Assembly (NCBI GenBank): GCA_035650655.1
Contig: DASRHG010000159.1
Span: forward strand, 1-33,270
DNA length: 33,270 nucleotides
Origin: DASRHG01 sp035650655
Lineage (GTDB): Bacteria > Desulfobacterota > Binatia > DP-6
Direction of reading: 5' to 3'
The stretch's first letter is position 1. Each line of letters opens with the position of its first letter. Positions 14,879 to 24,802 of this stretch are shown here, piece by piece. The notes below the pieces were generated by a model that saw nothing but the letters and a program-made list of their open reading frames with translations, was not told the DNA's origin and did no database searches. The position numbers were made by a program, and so were the translations under genes.

Positions 14879-16092
14879 TGCAGCTCTACCGGCGTCTGCC
14901 CGAGGACCTGCGCCGCTGCCTCCGGCCCCTCAACCTCGTCGACGAGTGCGCGTCGTTCCTGCCGCCGCGCGCACGCGCGCGGCTCGGCACGGCGACGGAG
15001 GTCCTCCGTCGGGTCGGGCGCCTCCGCGGGGTTCGATTCGCCGTCCGCCGTCTCGAGGGGCGGGTGCGGGGGGAGGGTGCGCCGCTCGCGTGCCTGCTCG
15101 CGACCGACGACCTCTCGGCGGCCTACTGGCGCCGCGCCTTCTTCGCCGAGCCGCCGGCCGAGCGGACGCTCGGCGCGGTGCGCGCGCTCGGCGTCCCCGC
15201 CGCCGCCGACCGCCTCGCGCGGTCGGCGGACCTCTCGCTCTGGCAGGCGCCCTGGCCGCTCTCCGTCCTCCAGCGGCGCGCGGTGCGCGTCCCGAGCGCT
15301 GTCCCGTTGTGGCTCGACACGCGCCGGTCGCTCGAGCAGGTGATCGTCGGCGACCCGCCCGGTCGGGCGTCGCGGAAGGACGACGTCCGCCGCGCCCGCC
15401 GGCTCGGTCTGACGGTCCGCGTGGCGACGGACCCTGCGGAGTGCGAAGCCTTCCGGCGCAGGCTCTACGTGCCGTACACCCGCCGGCGCTACGGCGAGCT
15501 CTTCGCCGAGATCCCCGCGCACGCCTTCCGCCACGCGTGGCGGAGCGGCTGGCTCCTCCTCCTCGAGCGCCACGAACGTCCCGTCGCGGGCGCCCTCCTC
15601 GAGCGCTGGGACCGCGAGGTCCGGATCCTCGCCTTCGGCGTCGATGTCGAGGGCGGCATCGCGCCCGAGGCCGCGCTCGAAGCGTGCTACTATCACGCGA
15701 TCGCCTTCGCGTGCTTCGCCGGCATCCCGCGCCTCTCGCTCGGCGCGTGCCGCCCGGTGCTGACGGACGGCGTGCTCCGCTACAAGAAGAAGTGGGGCGC
15801 CGCGATCGGCCGCTGGACCACCTGGGAGGCGTACCTCCTGCGGTACCGCAACACCGCCCCGGCGCGCGCGGCGCTCGCCGCCGCGCCGCTGGTCGTCGCC
15901 ACCCGCGACGGCCGACTCGCCGGGCTCGCGGGCGCGACCGGGGCGACGTCCGCCGACGAGCTCGCGCGCCTGGCGACCCCCGGCCTCGCCGAGCTCGCGT
16001 GTCTCGCCGCGCGCGACGCGCGGCCCGCGCGCGACGGCGCGGTGCGCTGGGTGCCGGCTCCGGCCGTCTGGCCCGCCGAGGCTGCGACGTAG
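14878..16092 (+). CDS. GNAT/FemAB-like acyltransferase
   Basis: A 404-residue protein whose ATG shares its A with the preceding TGA, so it is translationally coupled to the lysyl-oxidase-like gene. Residues 165-182 (SRKDDVRRARRLGLTVRV), a central AFRRRLYVPYTRRRYGELF, SGWLLLLERHERPVAGALL near 223-241 and RYKKKWGA at 301-308 follow the pattern of FemAB-like/GNAT acyltransferases, which transfer amino acids or acyl groups to amines. No signal peptide or membrane segment is evident. The first 160 residues match nothing I recognise. The acceptor is unknown; linkage to a secreted amine oxidase suggests the pair modifies or crosslinks a surface polymer, which is inference. The gene ends 4 bases before the convergent kinase gene. 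Confidence 0.7.
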   Translation: MQLYRRLPEDLRRCLRPLNLVDECASFLPPRARARLGTATEVLRRVGRLRGVRFAVRRLEGRVRGEGAPLACLLATDDLSAAYWRRAFFAEPPAERTLGAVRALGVPAAADRLARSADLSLWQAPWPLSVLQRRAVRVPSAVPLWLDTRRSLEQVIVGDPPGRASRKDDVRRARRLGLTVRVATDPAECEAFRRRLYVPYTRRRYGELFAEIPAHAFRHAWRSGWLLLLERHERPVAGALLERWDREVRILAFGVDVEGGIAPEAALEACYYHAIAFACFAGIPRLSLGACRPVLTDGVLRYKKKWGAAIGRWTTWEAYLLRYRNTAPARAALAAAPLVVATRDGRLAGLAGATGATSADELARLATPGLAELACLAARDARPARDGAVRWVPAPAVWPAEAAT

Positions 16093-16096
16093 CGCG

Positions 16097-18191
16097 TCAG
16101 TGCAGCCGATCGTCGTCCCGCGCCGAGCGCTCGGCGAGCGTCGCGACGAGCTGCTCGAGCACCTCCGGGTCGATCGGCTTCACCAGATGATCGTCGAAGC
16201 CCGCCGCGCGCGCGCGCCGGCGGTCCTCGGCGCGGCCGTAGCCGGTGAGCGCGACGAGCGTGACGCCGCCGAGCTCCGGTCGTTCGCGGACCCGGCGGGC
16301 GATCTCGTACCCGTCGATGCCGGGGAGCCCGATGTCCATCAGGATCACGTCGGGCACCCACCTGGAGACGGCGTCGAGTGCCGAGGGCCCGTCGTGCACC
16401 GTCCGAACCTCGTGGCCGAGGAGTCCCAGCAGCGTCGCGAGCGTCTCCGCCACGTCCTCGTTGTCCTCGACGACGAGGATCCGCGCGCGCGCGTCGCGCC
16501 GGCACTCCCGGCGGTCCGGTGCGCGGGAGGCCTCGAGCGCGGGAGGCAGGGCGGGCAGGTGGACGACGAACTCCGCACCCCGGCCGAGCCCGGCGCTCGT
16601 GGCCTCGATGCGGCCGCCGTGCAGCTCGACGAGGCTCCGCGCGAGCGTGAGCCCGACGCCGAGGCCCCCTTGCGCCCGGTCGAGCCCGCGCTCCGCCTGC
16701 ACGAACGGGTCGAAGACGCGCGGCAGCACGTCGGGCGCGATGCCGACGCCGTCGTCCGAGACGCGCAGCACCGCCTCGGTCCCCCGGCGTTCCGCCGCGA
16801 CCGCGATCCGGCAGCCCGGCGGCGTGTGCTTCGCGGCGTTGCCGAGAAGGTTCACGACGACCTGCTCGAGGCGCGCGACGTCGCCTTCGACCCGGAGGCC
16901 GTCCGGCGGGAGCGACAGGGTGAGGACGTGGCCACGGTCCTCGACGAGGGCCCGCGTCGACTCGAGCGCTCGCTCGATGACGTCCGCGAGGTAGACGGGA
17001 GCCTTCCGCAGCCCGAGGCGCCCCTTGGTGATCCGCGCGACGTCGAGGAGGTCGTCGACCAGTCGCCCGAGCTGCTCCGTCTGGCGCCGAGCGATGCCGA
17101 GCGCCCGCTCCCGCTGGGTGTCGTCGAGCTGCGCGGAGACGATGGCGTTCCGCACCGCAGCCAAGGGGTTGCGCAGCTCGTGGCCGAGCATCGCCAGGAG
17201 CTCGTCCTTCGCGCGGTTCGCCGCCTCCGCCTCCGCCCGCGCGCGCTCTGCCATCGCGAGCAGCGTCGCGCGCTCGGCCTCGGCCTGCCTCCGCTCCGTC
17301 ACGTCGCGCGTGAAGCAGCGGGAGTGGACGAACCGGCCTCCGGACCGGAACCCGTTCGCGTCGATCAGCACGGTCCTCGTCGACCCGTCCTTGCATCGGA
17401 GACGCGCTTCGTGTCCGCGCACCGTCTCGCCGCGTACGACGCGCCGGAGCACGTCCTCGATCCCGGCGCGATCGACGTGGAACTCGCGGAGGTCGTGGCC
17501 GACGTACTCGTCGGCCGCGTAGCCGAGGAGCGCCAGCTCCGCGGTGTTCGCGCGCAGGACGATGCCGTCGGCCCCGACCCAGTGGATCCCGATCGGAGCG
17601 TTCTCGAAGAACGAATCGAGGTCCTCGCGGGATGATCCGCGAATGCTGGCCGCACACGCGGAGGAACGGGGCCGCGTCCCGCGCGGCGAAGGCCGCGACG
17701 GGATACGCGCAGAGCAGCGAGAGGGGCAGCGTGCAGCCGAGGTGGTTCCACAGCTCTTCGAGACGAACCGCGGCGTCGGCCCGGCCCTCGGCGCAGAGGA
17801 GGGCCACCATCTCACCGAACGCGCGCACGCGGCGCCGCCCGCCGGCCGCGGCGCGGGCGATCGGGCCCCGCACGGCGGCGACGAACCGGTTCGGGTCGGG
17901 CTGCCCGCCGACCATGACCTGCGCCAGGACCTCGGCGGCATCCAGCGCCAGGTACCGCTCCTCGCGGGCCGCGGCCGTGGGATCAGTGCCGCGGGCACGC
18001 AGCCGCTCCTCCACCTCGTCGCGGTGCCGCCGGGTGGCGATCGCGACGCCCGCATCGCCCGCCTGGAGCGCGTCGCCGATGAACTCCGAGACGGAATCGG
18101 CCAGGAAGTCGTCGCGCTCGTAGAATTGCACGACGTGCGCGCCGGCGGCGCGCTCGGCGCCCAGGCCACTGCGTCCGGGAACGATGCTCAT
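16097..18191 (-). pseudogene. MEDS-PAS-histidine kinase-receiver hybrid sensor kinase with one frame break
   Basis: Two frames together encode about 697 residues. From the ATG at 18191 the first 188 residues form a MEDS sensory domain (HVVQFYERDDFLADSVSEFI, FGEMVALLCAEG, LWNHLG, LLCAYP). Near 17627 the frame must move by one base to continue with a PAS domain (EDLDSFFENAPIGIHWVGAD). Next come a HisKA domain (DELLAMLGHELRNPLAAV, His in the H-box), an HATPase (NLLGNAAKHTPPG, VSDDGVGIAPD, GGLGVGLTLA) and a receiver (VVEDNED, ILMDIGLPGIDGYEIARR, VALTGYG, HLVKPID). All catalytic motifs are present, so the break is either a sequencing indel or a very recent mutation. MEDS domains are proposed to sense small hydrocarbon derivatives. 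No output domain or cognate regulator is adjacent; the hslU gene lies 121 bases upstream on the same strand. Confidence 0.8.
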
Positions 18192-18260
18192 GGGTCGCGT
18201 CGCGGCCGCGCGGACGATGCCGCGCGCCTCTCCGCCCGTCAATCCGGGTTCGCCGCGGGC

Positions 18261-18297
18261 GCCGCGCCCGCCCGGGGGTCCGCCGCCGAGGCGCGGC
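18261..18297 (-). terminator. Weak candidate hairpin downstream of hslU
   Basis: GCCGCGCC (18261-18268) is complementary to GGCGCGGC (18290-18297) with a 21-base loop, in the spacer between the hslU stop and the kinase start. No U-run follows, so termination here is speculative. Confidence 0.2.
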
Positions 18298-18312
18298 CCG
18301 GTCGCGGTTTCC

Positions 18313-19677
<1,365 letters not shown>

Positions 19678-19687
19678 CGGCGGCGGC

Positions 19688-20260
19688 TCACGCGCGGGAC
19701 ACGGCCCCCTCCAGCTCCTCGACGACGAGCTGGTCGTTCGTGTAGACGCAGATCGCGGCGGCGATCCGCATCGCCTCCTCGGCGATGCGCCGCGCGTCGA
19801 GCGTCGAGTGGGCGACGAGCGCCCGCGCGGCGGCGAGCGCGTAGTTCCCGCCCGAGCCGATCGCGCAGATCCCGTCCTCGGGCTCGATGACGTCGCCCGT
19901 GCCCGACACGACGAGCGACGACTCCCGATCCGCGACGACGAGGAGCGCCTCCAGGCGGCGGAGCAGCCGATCCGTGCGCCAGTCCTTCGCGAGGTCGACG
20001 GCGGCGCGGCGGAGGTTGCCGTTCACCTGCCCGAGCTTCGTCTCGAACCGCTCGAAGAGCGTGAGGGCGTCGGCGCCCGCGCCCGCGAAGCCCGCGAGCA
20101 CGCGGTCCTGGTAGAGCCGGCGGACCTTCCGGGCGTTGTGCTTCATGATCGTCTGCCCGACGGTGACCTGCCCGTCGCCCGCGATCACCACCCGGCCGCC
20201 GTGCCGGACGGCGAGGATCGTGGTGGCGTGGAGCTCAGGCCCGCGGATGCGCGCGGTCAT
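19688..20260 (-). CDS. hslV: HslV proteolytic subunit
   Basis: Threonine peptidase forming double hexamers with HslU. The 190-residue precursor reads MTARIRGPELHATTILAVR. The catalytic N-terminal Thr would be Thr13 after removal of a 12-residue leader, rather than after Met alone as in E. coli. GDGQVTVGQTIMKHNARKVR at 29-48, GFAGAGADALTLFERFE and IGSGGNYALAAARAL are family hallmarks. The ATG lies inside the end of xerC (26-base overlap); there is no later start before the catalytic Thr, which supports it. Confidence 0.96.
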   Translation of the reverse strand: MTARIRGPELHATTILAVRHGGRVVIAGDGQVTVGQTIMKHNARKVRRLYQDRVLAGFAGAGADALTLFERFETKLGQVNGNLRRAAVDLAKDWRTDRLLRRLEALLVVADRESSLVVSGTGDVIEPEDGICAIGSGGNYALAAARALVAHSTLDARRIAEEAMRIAAAICVYTNDQLVVEELEGAVSRA

Positions 20261-21128
20261 AGGCGTCCATCAGCCGGCGGAGGTCGACGTGGGTGTAGCG
20301 CTGCGTCGTCGAGAGCGTCGCGTGCCCGAGGAGCTCCTGGATGGCGCGGAGATCGGCGCCGGCGCCGAGCAGGTGGGTCGCGAAGGTGTGGCGGAGCGCG
20401 TGCGGCGTCGCCCTCGTCGTCCCGCTCGCCGTCACCCAACGCGTCATGAGCCGCGCCACGCTGCGCGACGTGAGCCGGCCGCCGCGCGCGTTGCGGAAGA
20501 CCGGGCCCGCCGCGACCGGCACGCCGGCCTCGGCCGCGGCGGCGCGGTAGCGCGCGAGAGCGGCGAGGGCGGGCCGGCCGACGGGCACGACGCGCTCCTT
20601 GCGGCCCTTGCCGAGGACGCGCACGCTCCCCGCCGCCGCGTCGACGTCGGCCCAATCGAGACCCGTGAGCTCGCTCACCCGGAGCCCGGCCGAGTAGAGG
20701 AGCTCGAGGATCGCGCGGTCGCGGAGGCCGAGGACGCCGTCCCCGGGCGGTGCCGCGAGCAGGCGGTCGACGTCGTCGAGCGTCAGATGCGCGGGAAGCT
20801 TCCGGCGCATCTTCGGCGTCGCGAGCCCGATCGTCGGGTCGCTCGCGCGCCGGCCGGACTCGACGAGGAAGCGGAAGAGCCCGCGCACCGCCGCGAGCTT
20901 GCGCGCGATCGACGCGCGCTCCACGGTGCCGTCGAGGACGCGGAGCCAGTGCCGGATCGCGTCCGCGTCCGCGCGCGCGAGACCGCCGGCGCCGAGGAAG
21001 GCGAGGAACTGCCGGAGATCCGTGCGGTAGGCCCGCAGCGTGTGCGGAGAGACGTGCCGTTCGGAGCGCAGGTGCGCGTCGTACGCGGCGAGCGCCTCCT
21101 CGTCGGCGCGCTGCGTCCTTGTGGGCAT
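20235..21128 (-). CDS. xerC: Tyrosine recombinase XerC
   Basis: Site-specific recombinase that with XerD resolves chromosome dimers at dif. The 297-residue protein has the SAM-like N-terminal domain (VSPHTLRAYRTDLRQFLAF) and a complete catalytic set: Arg150 in SAGLRVSEL, Lys174 in GKGRKER, His243 and Arg246 in HALRHTFATHLL, His269 in LGHATLSTTQRYTH and the nucleophile Tyr278. XerC rather than XerD or a phage integrase is favoured by its place directly upstream of hslV-hslU, an arrangement found in many bacteria. No att-like repeats or phage genes surround it. Confidence 0.92.
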   Translation of the reverse strand: MPTRTQRADEEALAAYDAHLRSERHVSPHTLRAYRTDLRQFLAFLGAGGLARADADAIRHWLRVLDGTVERASIARKLAAVRGLFRFLVESGRRASDPTIGLATPKMRRKLPAHLTLDDVDRLLAAPPGDGVLGLRDRAILELLYSAGLRVSELTGLDWADVDAAAGSVRVLGKGRKERVVPVGRPALAALARYRAAAAEAGVPVAAGPVFRNARGGRLTSRSVARLMTRWVTASGTTRATPHALRHTFATHLLGAGADLRAIQELLGHATLSTTQRYTHVDLRRLMDAYDRAHPRA

Positions 21129-21167
21129 GGAATGACGATGCTATCAACGGCCCCCGGACGGGACAAG

Positions 21168-21581
21168 GTGACGACGCGCCGCACCCCGGCTCGACTCGCG
21201 CTGCTCGTCATGGTGCTGGGGCTCGCCTGCCGGCCCGACGCCTCGACGCCGCGCGGAACCGCCGAGCGATTCCTCGACGCGCACTACGTACGCATCGACC
21301 TCCCGGCGGCGCTGCCGTTCACGAGCGGCCTCGCCCGGCACAAGGTCGAGGAAGAGCTGCGGCTCGTGCAGGGGCAGGAGATCGACGAGACGACGCGGAA
21401 GCCCATGGTGCGCTACGCGCTTCTCGAGGAGCATCCCGACGGCGACGCGGTCGTGCGCTTCGTCTATCGCGGTACGATCCTCGTCGAGGACGCGGACCGG
21501 CTCGAGCGCCGCTGGATGGTGACGGTGCGGCGGGAGGGCGCGGACTGGCGCGTGACGAACTACGAGGAGCTCGGCGAATGA
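21168..21581 (+). CDS. Small lipoprotein of unknown function
   Basis: From the GTG at 21168 the protein has 137 residues: a lipoprotein signal VTTRRTPARLALLVMVLGLAC with Cys21, then a globular part with TAERFLDAHYVRIDL, HKVEEELRLVQG and YRGTILVEDADRLERRWMVT, ending DWRVTNYEELGE. It looks like a DUF4878/NTF2-like fold of the kind in which a short helix pair precedes a curved sheet, but I do not recognise it firmly. An ATG at 21132 would add 12 residues and nearly abut the divergent xerC start; GGGACAAG before the GTG favours the shorter form. The stop overlaps the AsmA-like start (ATGA). Confidence 0.8.
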   Translation: MTTRRTPARLALLVMVLGLACRPDASTPRGTAERFLDAHYVRIDLPAALPFTSGLARHKVEEELRLVQGQEIDETTRKPMVRYALLEEHPDGDAVVRFVYRGTILVEDADRLERRWMVTVRREGADWRVTNYEELGE

Positions 21582-23110
21582 CCGACCGCCGCCGGCTGGC
21601 CCTCCTGGCCGGTGGTCTTCTCGCTCTCGGCGTCGTCGTCCTCGCCGGACTCGTCCGGGTCGCGGCGTCGCGCCCCGACCGGCTCCTCGCCGCCGCCGGG
21701 AAGCGGCTCGGCCGGCGGATCGAGGCGGACCGGGTCGGCGTGAGCCTCCGCGGCGGGCTCGGCGTCGCCCTCACCGGCGTGCGGATCGCCGACGACCCGG
21801 CGTTCGGCACCGAGCCCTTCGTCCGCGCCGCGCGGCTCGAGATGCGGATGCGCGTCCTGCCGCTCCTCCGCGGTCGCGTCGTCGTCGACCGCGTCGTCGT
21901 CGACCAGCCGGTCGTGCGGATCGTGCGCGACGCCGCGGGGCGGTTGAACGTCGACTCCTTCGCGCGACGGCCGAAGTCGCCCCGGCCGGCGTCGACCCCG
22001 CGGCCGAAGCCGAGCCGCGGTCCGGCGTTCCAGCTCGCGAACCTCCGGCTCCGCGATGGCACCGTCCAGTACCGCGAGCGCGGCCGCGAGCGCGGGATCG
22101 ACCTGCTCGACCTCGCGATCGACGCGCGGACGCCGCGCTTCGGGGCGCCGGTGCCCGTGAGCGTTCGCGCGCGGCTCGTCGGTCGGGACGTCCGGCTCGA
22201 CGACCTGCAGAGCGAGGGGACGCTCGACCTCGCCGGCGAGCGGCCGGCGTACCGGGGCGCGCTCGGCGGTGGCCCGGGCGCGATCGGCGCCCTCCCGATC
22301 GACCGGCTCGACGCGCGCGTTCGCGTGAGGCCGCCGACGCTGGTCCTCGAGGATGCGACCGTGGCGCTGCTCCGCGGGACCGTCACGACGGGGGCGACCG
22401 TCGTGACCGACGGCGCGGGCGCCGGCGTGCGCGGCGAGGTCGAGGGCAAGGGCCTCGACCTCGCCGCGATGCCGGGGCGGGCCGACCGGCCGCAGCCCGC
22501 GGGGATCCTCACGCTCTCCGCGAAGGTCGCGGGCCCGCCGCCCGGCGCGCCGGACTTCCGCCGCGCGCTCACGGGCGGCGGCCGCTTCCAGGTGGAGCAC
22601 GGCCGCGTTGCGAATCTGCCGCTCGGGCGGACGCTCGCGGAGACGCTCGGCCCGATCGTCGGCGGCGGGACGATCGACCGTCTCGCCGAGCGCTACCCGG
22701 ACCTCTTCAGCGGCGACGAGGTGCGCTTCACGCAGCTTTCCGGCTCGTGGCGCCTCGCCGACGGGCGGATCGCGTCGGACGATCTCGCGCTCGTGAGCAC
22801 GAGCTACGCGGCGCACGGCGTCGGCAGCCTCGGGCTCGACGGCGACCTCGACGTGCACCTCACGCTCACCGCGTCGCCCGCGCTGACCGACGACCTCCTC
22901 GGGCGCTCGCGCGTGCGCGCGACGCTCGTCGACACGAACGGCCAGCTCACCGTGCCGCTGCGCGTCCGCGGGCCGCTCCGCCATCCGCGCGTGACGCCGG
23001 AGACCGAGTTCGCGGCGCGGGTCGCGAAGAGCGTGCTCCACGGCACGGGCTTCGAGGACCTGGCGTCCGACGTGCTCGACCGGTTCTTGAAGCGCAGGAA
23101 GCGGCACTGA
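21578..23110 (+). CDS. AsmA-family protein
   Basis: A 510-residue protein with one N-terminal membrane segment (about 7-29), then a long periplasmic beta-rich region. Residues 30-130 (LGRRIEADRVGVSLRGG, LTGVRIADDPAFG, VDRVVVDQPVVRIVRDAAGRLNVDS) are typical of the AsmA N-terminal domain. The C-terminal part (VANLPLGRTLAETLGPIVGG, FTQLSGSWRLADGRIASDDLALVS, GPLRHPRVTPETEFAARVAKS) matches the AsmA C-terminal pattern. Relatives (AsmA, TamB, YhdP) form hydrophobic grooves that move phospholipids between membranes. Here the gene is coupled to a lipoprotein gene and lies 6 bases before a carotenoid-type gene, near hopanoid genes, so a role in lipid delivery to the outer membrane is plausible (inference). 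Confidence 0.85.
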   Translation: MTDRRRLALLAGGLLALGVVVLAGLVRVAASRPDRLLAAAGKRLGRRIEADRVGVSLRGGLGVALTGVRIADDPAFGTEPFVRAARLEMRMRVLPLLRGRVVVDRVVVDQPVVRIVRDAAGRLNVDSFARRPKSPRPASTPRPKPSRGPAFQLANLRLRDGTVQYRERGRERGIDLLDLAIDARTPRFGAPVPVSVRARLVGRDVRLDDLQSEGTLDLAGERPAYRGALGGGPGAIGALPIDRLDARVRVRPPTLVLEDATVALLRGTVTTGATVVTDGAGAGVRGEVEGKGLDLAAMPGRADRPQPAGILTLSAKVAGPPPGAPDFRRALTGGGRFQVEHGRVANLPLGRTLAETLGPIVGGGTIDRLAERYPDLFSGDEVRFTQLSGSWRLADGRIASDDLALVSTSYAAHGVGSLGLDGDLDVHLTLTASPALTDDLLGRSRVRATLVDTNGQLTVPLRVRGPLRHPRVTPETEFAARVAKSVLHGTGFEDLASDVLDRFLKRRKRH

Positions 23111-23116
23111 CCGGCG

Positions 23117-23920
23117 ATGCACGTCCTCGGCCTCCTCGCCGGCACCGTCGTGCTCCGCCCGTACGTGTTCGTCTTCCTCGCCGTGTACCTGTTCGCCGCC
23201 GTCACCAAGATGGGGTGGCAGAAGACGCTCGCGTTCACCGCCGTGGCGTGGGCCGTCGCCTGGGCCGCCGAGCTGAGCTCGACGCGGAACGGCTTTCCGT
23301 TCGGCCTCTACGCCTACCTCGACGAGACGCGCGACCGGGAGCTCTGGCTCGCCAACGTGCCGTTCTTCGACTCGTTGTCGTTCAGCTTCCTCTGCTACCT
23401 CGGGTGGGCGCTCGCGACGTTCCTCTACGCGCCGCTCGTCTGTCGCCGCGACGACTTCCAGGTCGTCGACGTCCCGGCCGTGCGGCGCTCCGCCCGCGTG
23501 CTCCTGACGGGCGCCTTCCTCACCATGCTCGTCGACCTCGTCGTCGACCCCCTCACGCTCCGCGGCGACCGCTGGTTCCTCGGACGCATCTATTACTACC
23601 CGCACGGCGGGATCCACTTCGGCGTCCCGCTCAGCAACTACGCGGGCTGGTTCCTCGTCGCCCTCGTGACGATCGGAATCTTCCAGCGCCTCGACGCGCA
23701 CCCGGGGTGGTCGACCCGCGGCGTCCGCGCCGTGCGCTTCGGTGGGCTGATCGAGCCGCTCCTCTACCTCGGGATCGTCGCCTTCAACCTCGCGCTCACG
23801 TTCTGGATCGGGGAGACGCTGATCGGGCTCGTCGGCTGCATGCTGTACGCGCCGGTGCTGGTGCTCTTCCTCTCGCATCCGCTGAACCCGATGCGTCGCG
23901 TGGAGCGCCGGGCGGCGTAG
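23117..23920 (+). CDS. Carotenoid biosynthesis protein, DUF422/CruF-like membrane protein
   Basis: A 267-residue polytopic protein with six or seven membrane segments. The conserved tracts ELSSTRNGFPFGLYAY, FFDSLSFSFLCYLGWALA, LVDLVVDPL and YYPHGGIHFGVPLSNYAGW are the hallmarks of the DUF422 family. That family includes CruF, the carotenoid 2'-hydratase, and haloarchaeal bisanhydrobacterioruberin hydratase. No other carotenoid genes (crtB, crtI) are in the window, so the substrate is uncertain and could be another isoprenoid. It follows the AsmA-like gene by 6 bases and precedes hpnG by 85. Confidence 0.85.
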   Translation: MHVLGLLAGTVVLRPYVFVFLAVYLFAAVTKMGWQKTLAFTAVAWAVAWAAELSSTRNGFPFGLYAYLDETRDRELWLANVPFFDSLSFSFLCYLGWALATFLYAPLVCRRDDFQVVDVPAVRRSARVLLTGAFLTMLVDLVVDPLTLRGDRWFLGRIYYYPHGGIHFGVPLSNYAGWFLVALVTIGIFQRLDAHPGWSTRGVRAVRFGGLIEPLLYLGIVAFNLALTFWIGETLIGLVGCMLYAPVLVLFLSHPLNPMRRVERRAA

Positions 23921-23969
23921 CCCCGCCGCCGGTCGGCGCACCGCCGTCGGCGGGATCCGCGGTTGCCTG

Positions 23970-23979
23970 ACCGATCGGT
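23970..23979. promoter_or_regulatory. Candidate operator palindrome upstream of hpnG
   Basis: ACCGATCGGT is a perfect 10-base palindrome in the 85-base gap before hpnG. A second, overlapping inverted pair is CTGACCG (23967-23973) with CGGTCAG (23989-23995). The core resembles operators of TetR-family regulators, often built on ACCGnnCGGT. No regulator gene is nearby. Confidence 0.3.
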
Positions 23980-24005
23980 TTGTAGTAGCGGTCAGCCGGC
24001 GCTTC

Positions 24006-24782
24006 ATGTTCGATATCGCGATCTTCGCGGCGCTCGGCTGGGAGCGGCGCGCGGTGACGGCGGGGCTCGAGGCGGTGCGGGTGCGTGTGCGCGCGCGGGT
24101 CTGGTCCGGGCGGGCGGGCGCCCTCTCGTGCGTCGTCGTGCAGACCGGGGTCGGCCCGGGGCGCGCGGCGGCCGCGGCGGCGGCCGTCGACGCGGGCGCG
24201 TTCCTCGCGTGCGGGTGCGCGGGCGCGCTCGCGCCCGACCTCGGTGGCGGCGACGTCGTCCTGGCCGACGCGGTCATCGCCCTCGACGCGTCGGGTCGCG
24301 TCGAGCGGCGCGTCGCGGGCGCGACGCCGCCGTCGCTCGCGCGCGCCGCGGCGGGGGAGGGGATCCGGCTCCGCACCGGACCCATCGCGTCGAGCCCGAC
24401 GGTGCTCGCGACCGCCGCCGCGAAGCGCGTCGCGGCCGAGAGCGGAGCGCTCGCCGTCGACATGGAGAGCGCCGCCGTCGCCGCGGAGGCCGAGCGGCGC
24501 GGCCTGCCCTTCGCGGCCCTTCGTGTCGTGCTCGACGTCGCCGATCAGGCGCTGCCGCTCGCCGACGCGCTCGTCGACGGCGCGTCGGGCGAGGTGCGGC
24601 TCGGCCGCGCGGTCGTCGCGCTCGCGCCGCGGCCGTGGCTCTGGCCGCCGATGGCGCGCCTCGCGCGCCACACGCGGCTTGCCGACCGCCGGCTCCGCGC
24701 CATCGTAGCCGCCGCGCTCCGCGACGGCGCCTTCATCCCGCGTTCGACGGAGCGTCCCGCGCCCCGCGCCGCGGTACGCTGA
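24006..24782 (+). CDS. hpnG: Hopanoid-associated phosphorylase HpnG
   Basis: PNP/MTAN-superfamily protein of 258 residues. HpnG removes adenine from adenosylhopane, giving the ribosyl precursor of extended C35 hopanoids. Seen here: VVVQTGVGPGRAAAAAAA at 43-60, CGCAGALAPDLGGGDVVLAD at 69-88 (the phosphate/ribose-site region), GPIASSPTVLATAAAKR near 125-141, and VDMESAAVAAEAERRGLPFA beginning at 151, with the Glu of MES that contacts the ribose. Placement 20 bases before hpnH makes HpnG the best reading over a generic nucleosidase. Confidence 0.9.
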   Translation: MFDIAIFAALGWERRAVTAGLEAVRVRVRARVWSGRAGALSCVVVQTGVGPGRAAAAAAAVDAGAFLACGCAGALAPDLGGGDVVLADAVIALDASGRVERRVAGATPPSLARAAAGEGIRLRTGPIASSPTVLATAAAKRVAAESGALAVDMESAAVAAEAERRGLPFAALRVVLDVADQALPLADALVDGASGEVRLGRAVVALAPRPWLWPPMARLARHTRLADRRLRAIVAAALRDGAFIPRSTERPAPRAAVR

Positions 24783-24802
24783 CCGCTCCAGGGAGGGACC
24801 GA

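Noticed and set aside
20235..21128. Tyrosine recombinase as evidence of an integrated phage or island
   Set aside because: The gene is next to hslV-hslU in the usual xerC arrangement, and there are no att repeats, tRNA or phage genes.
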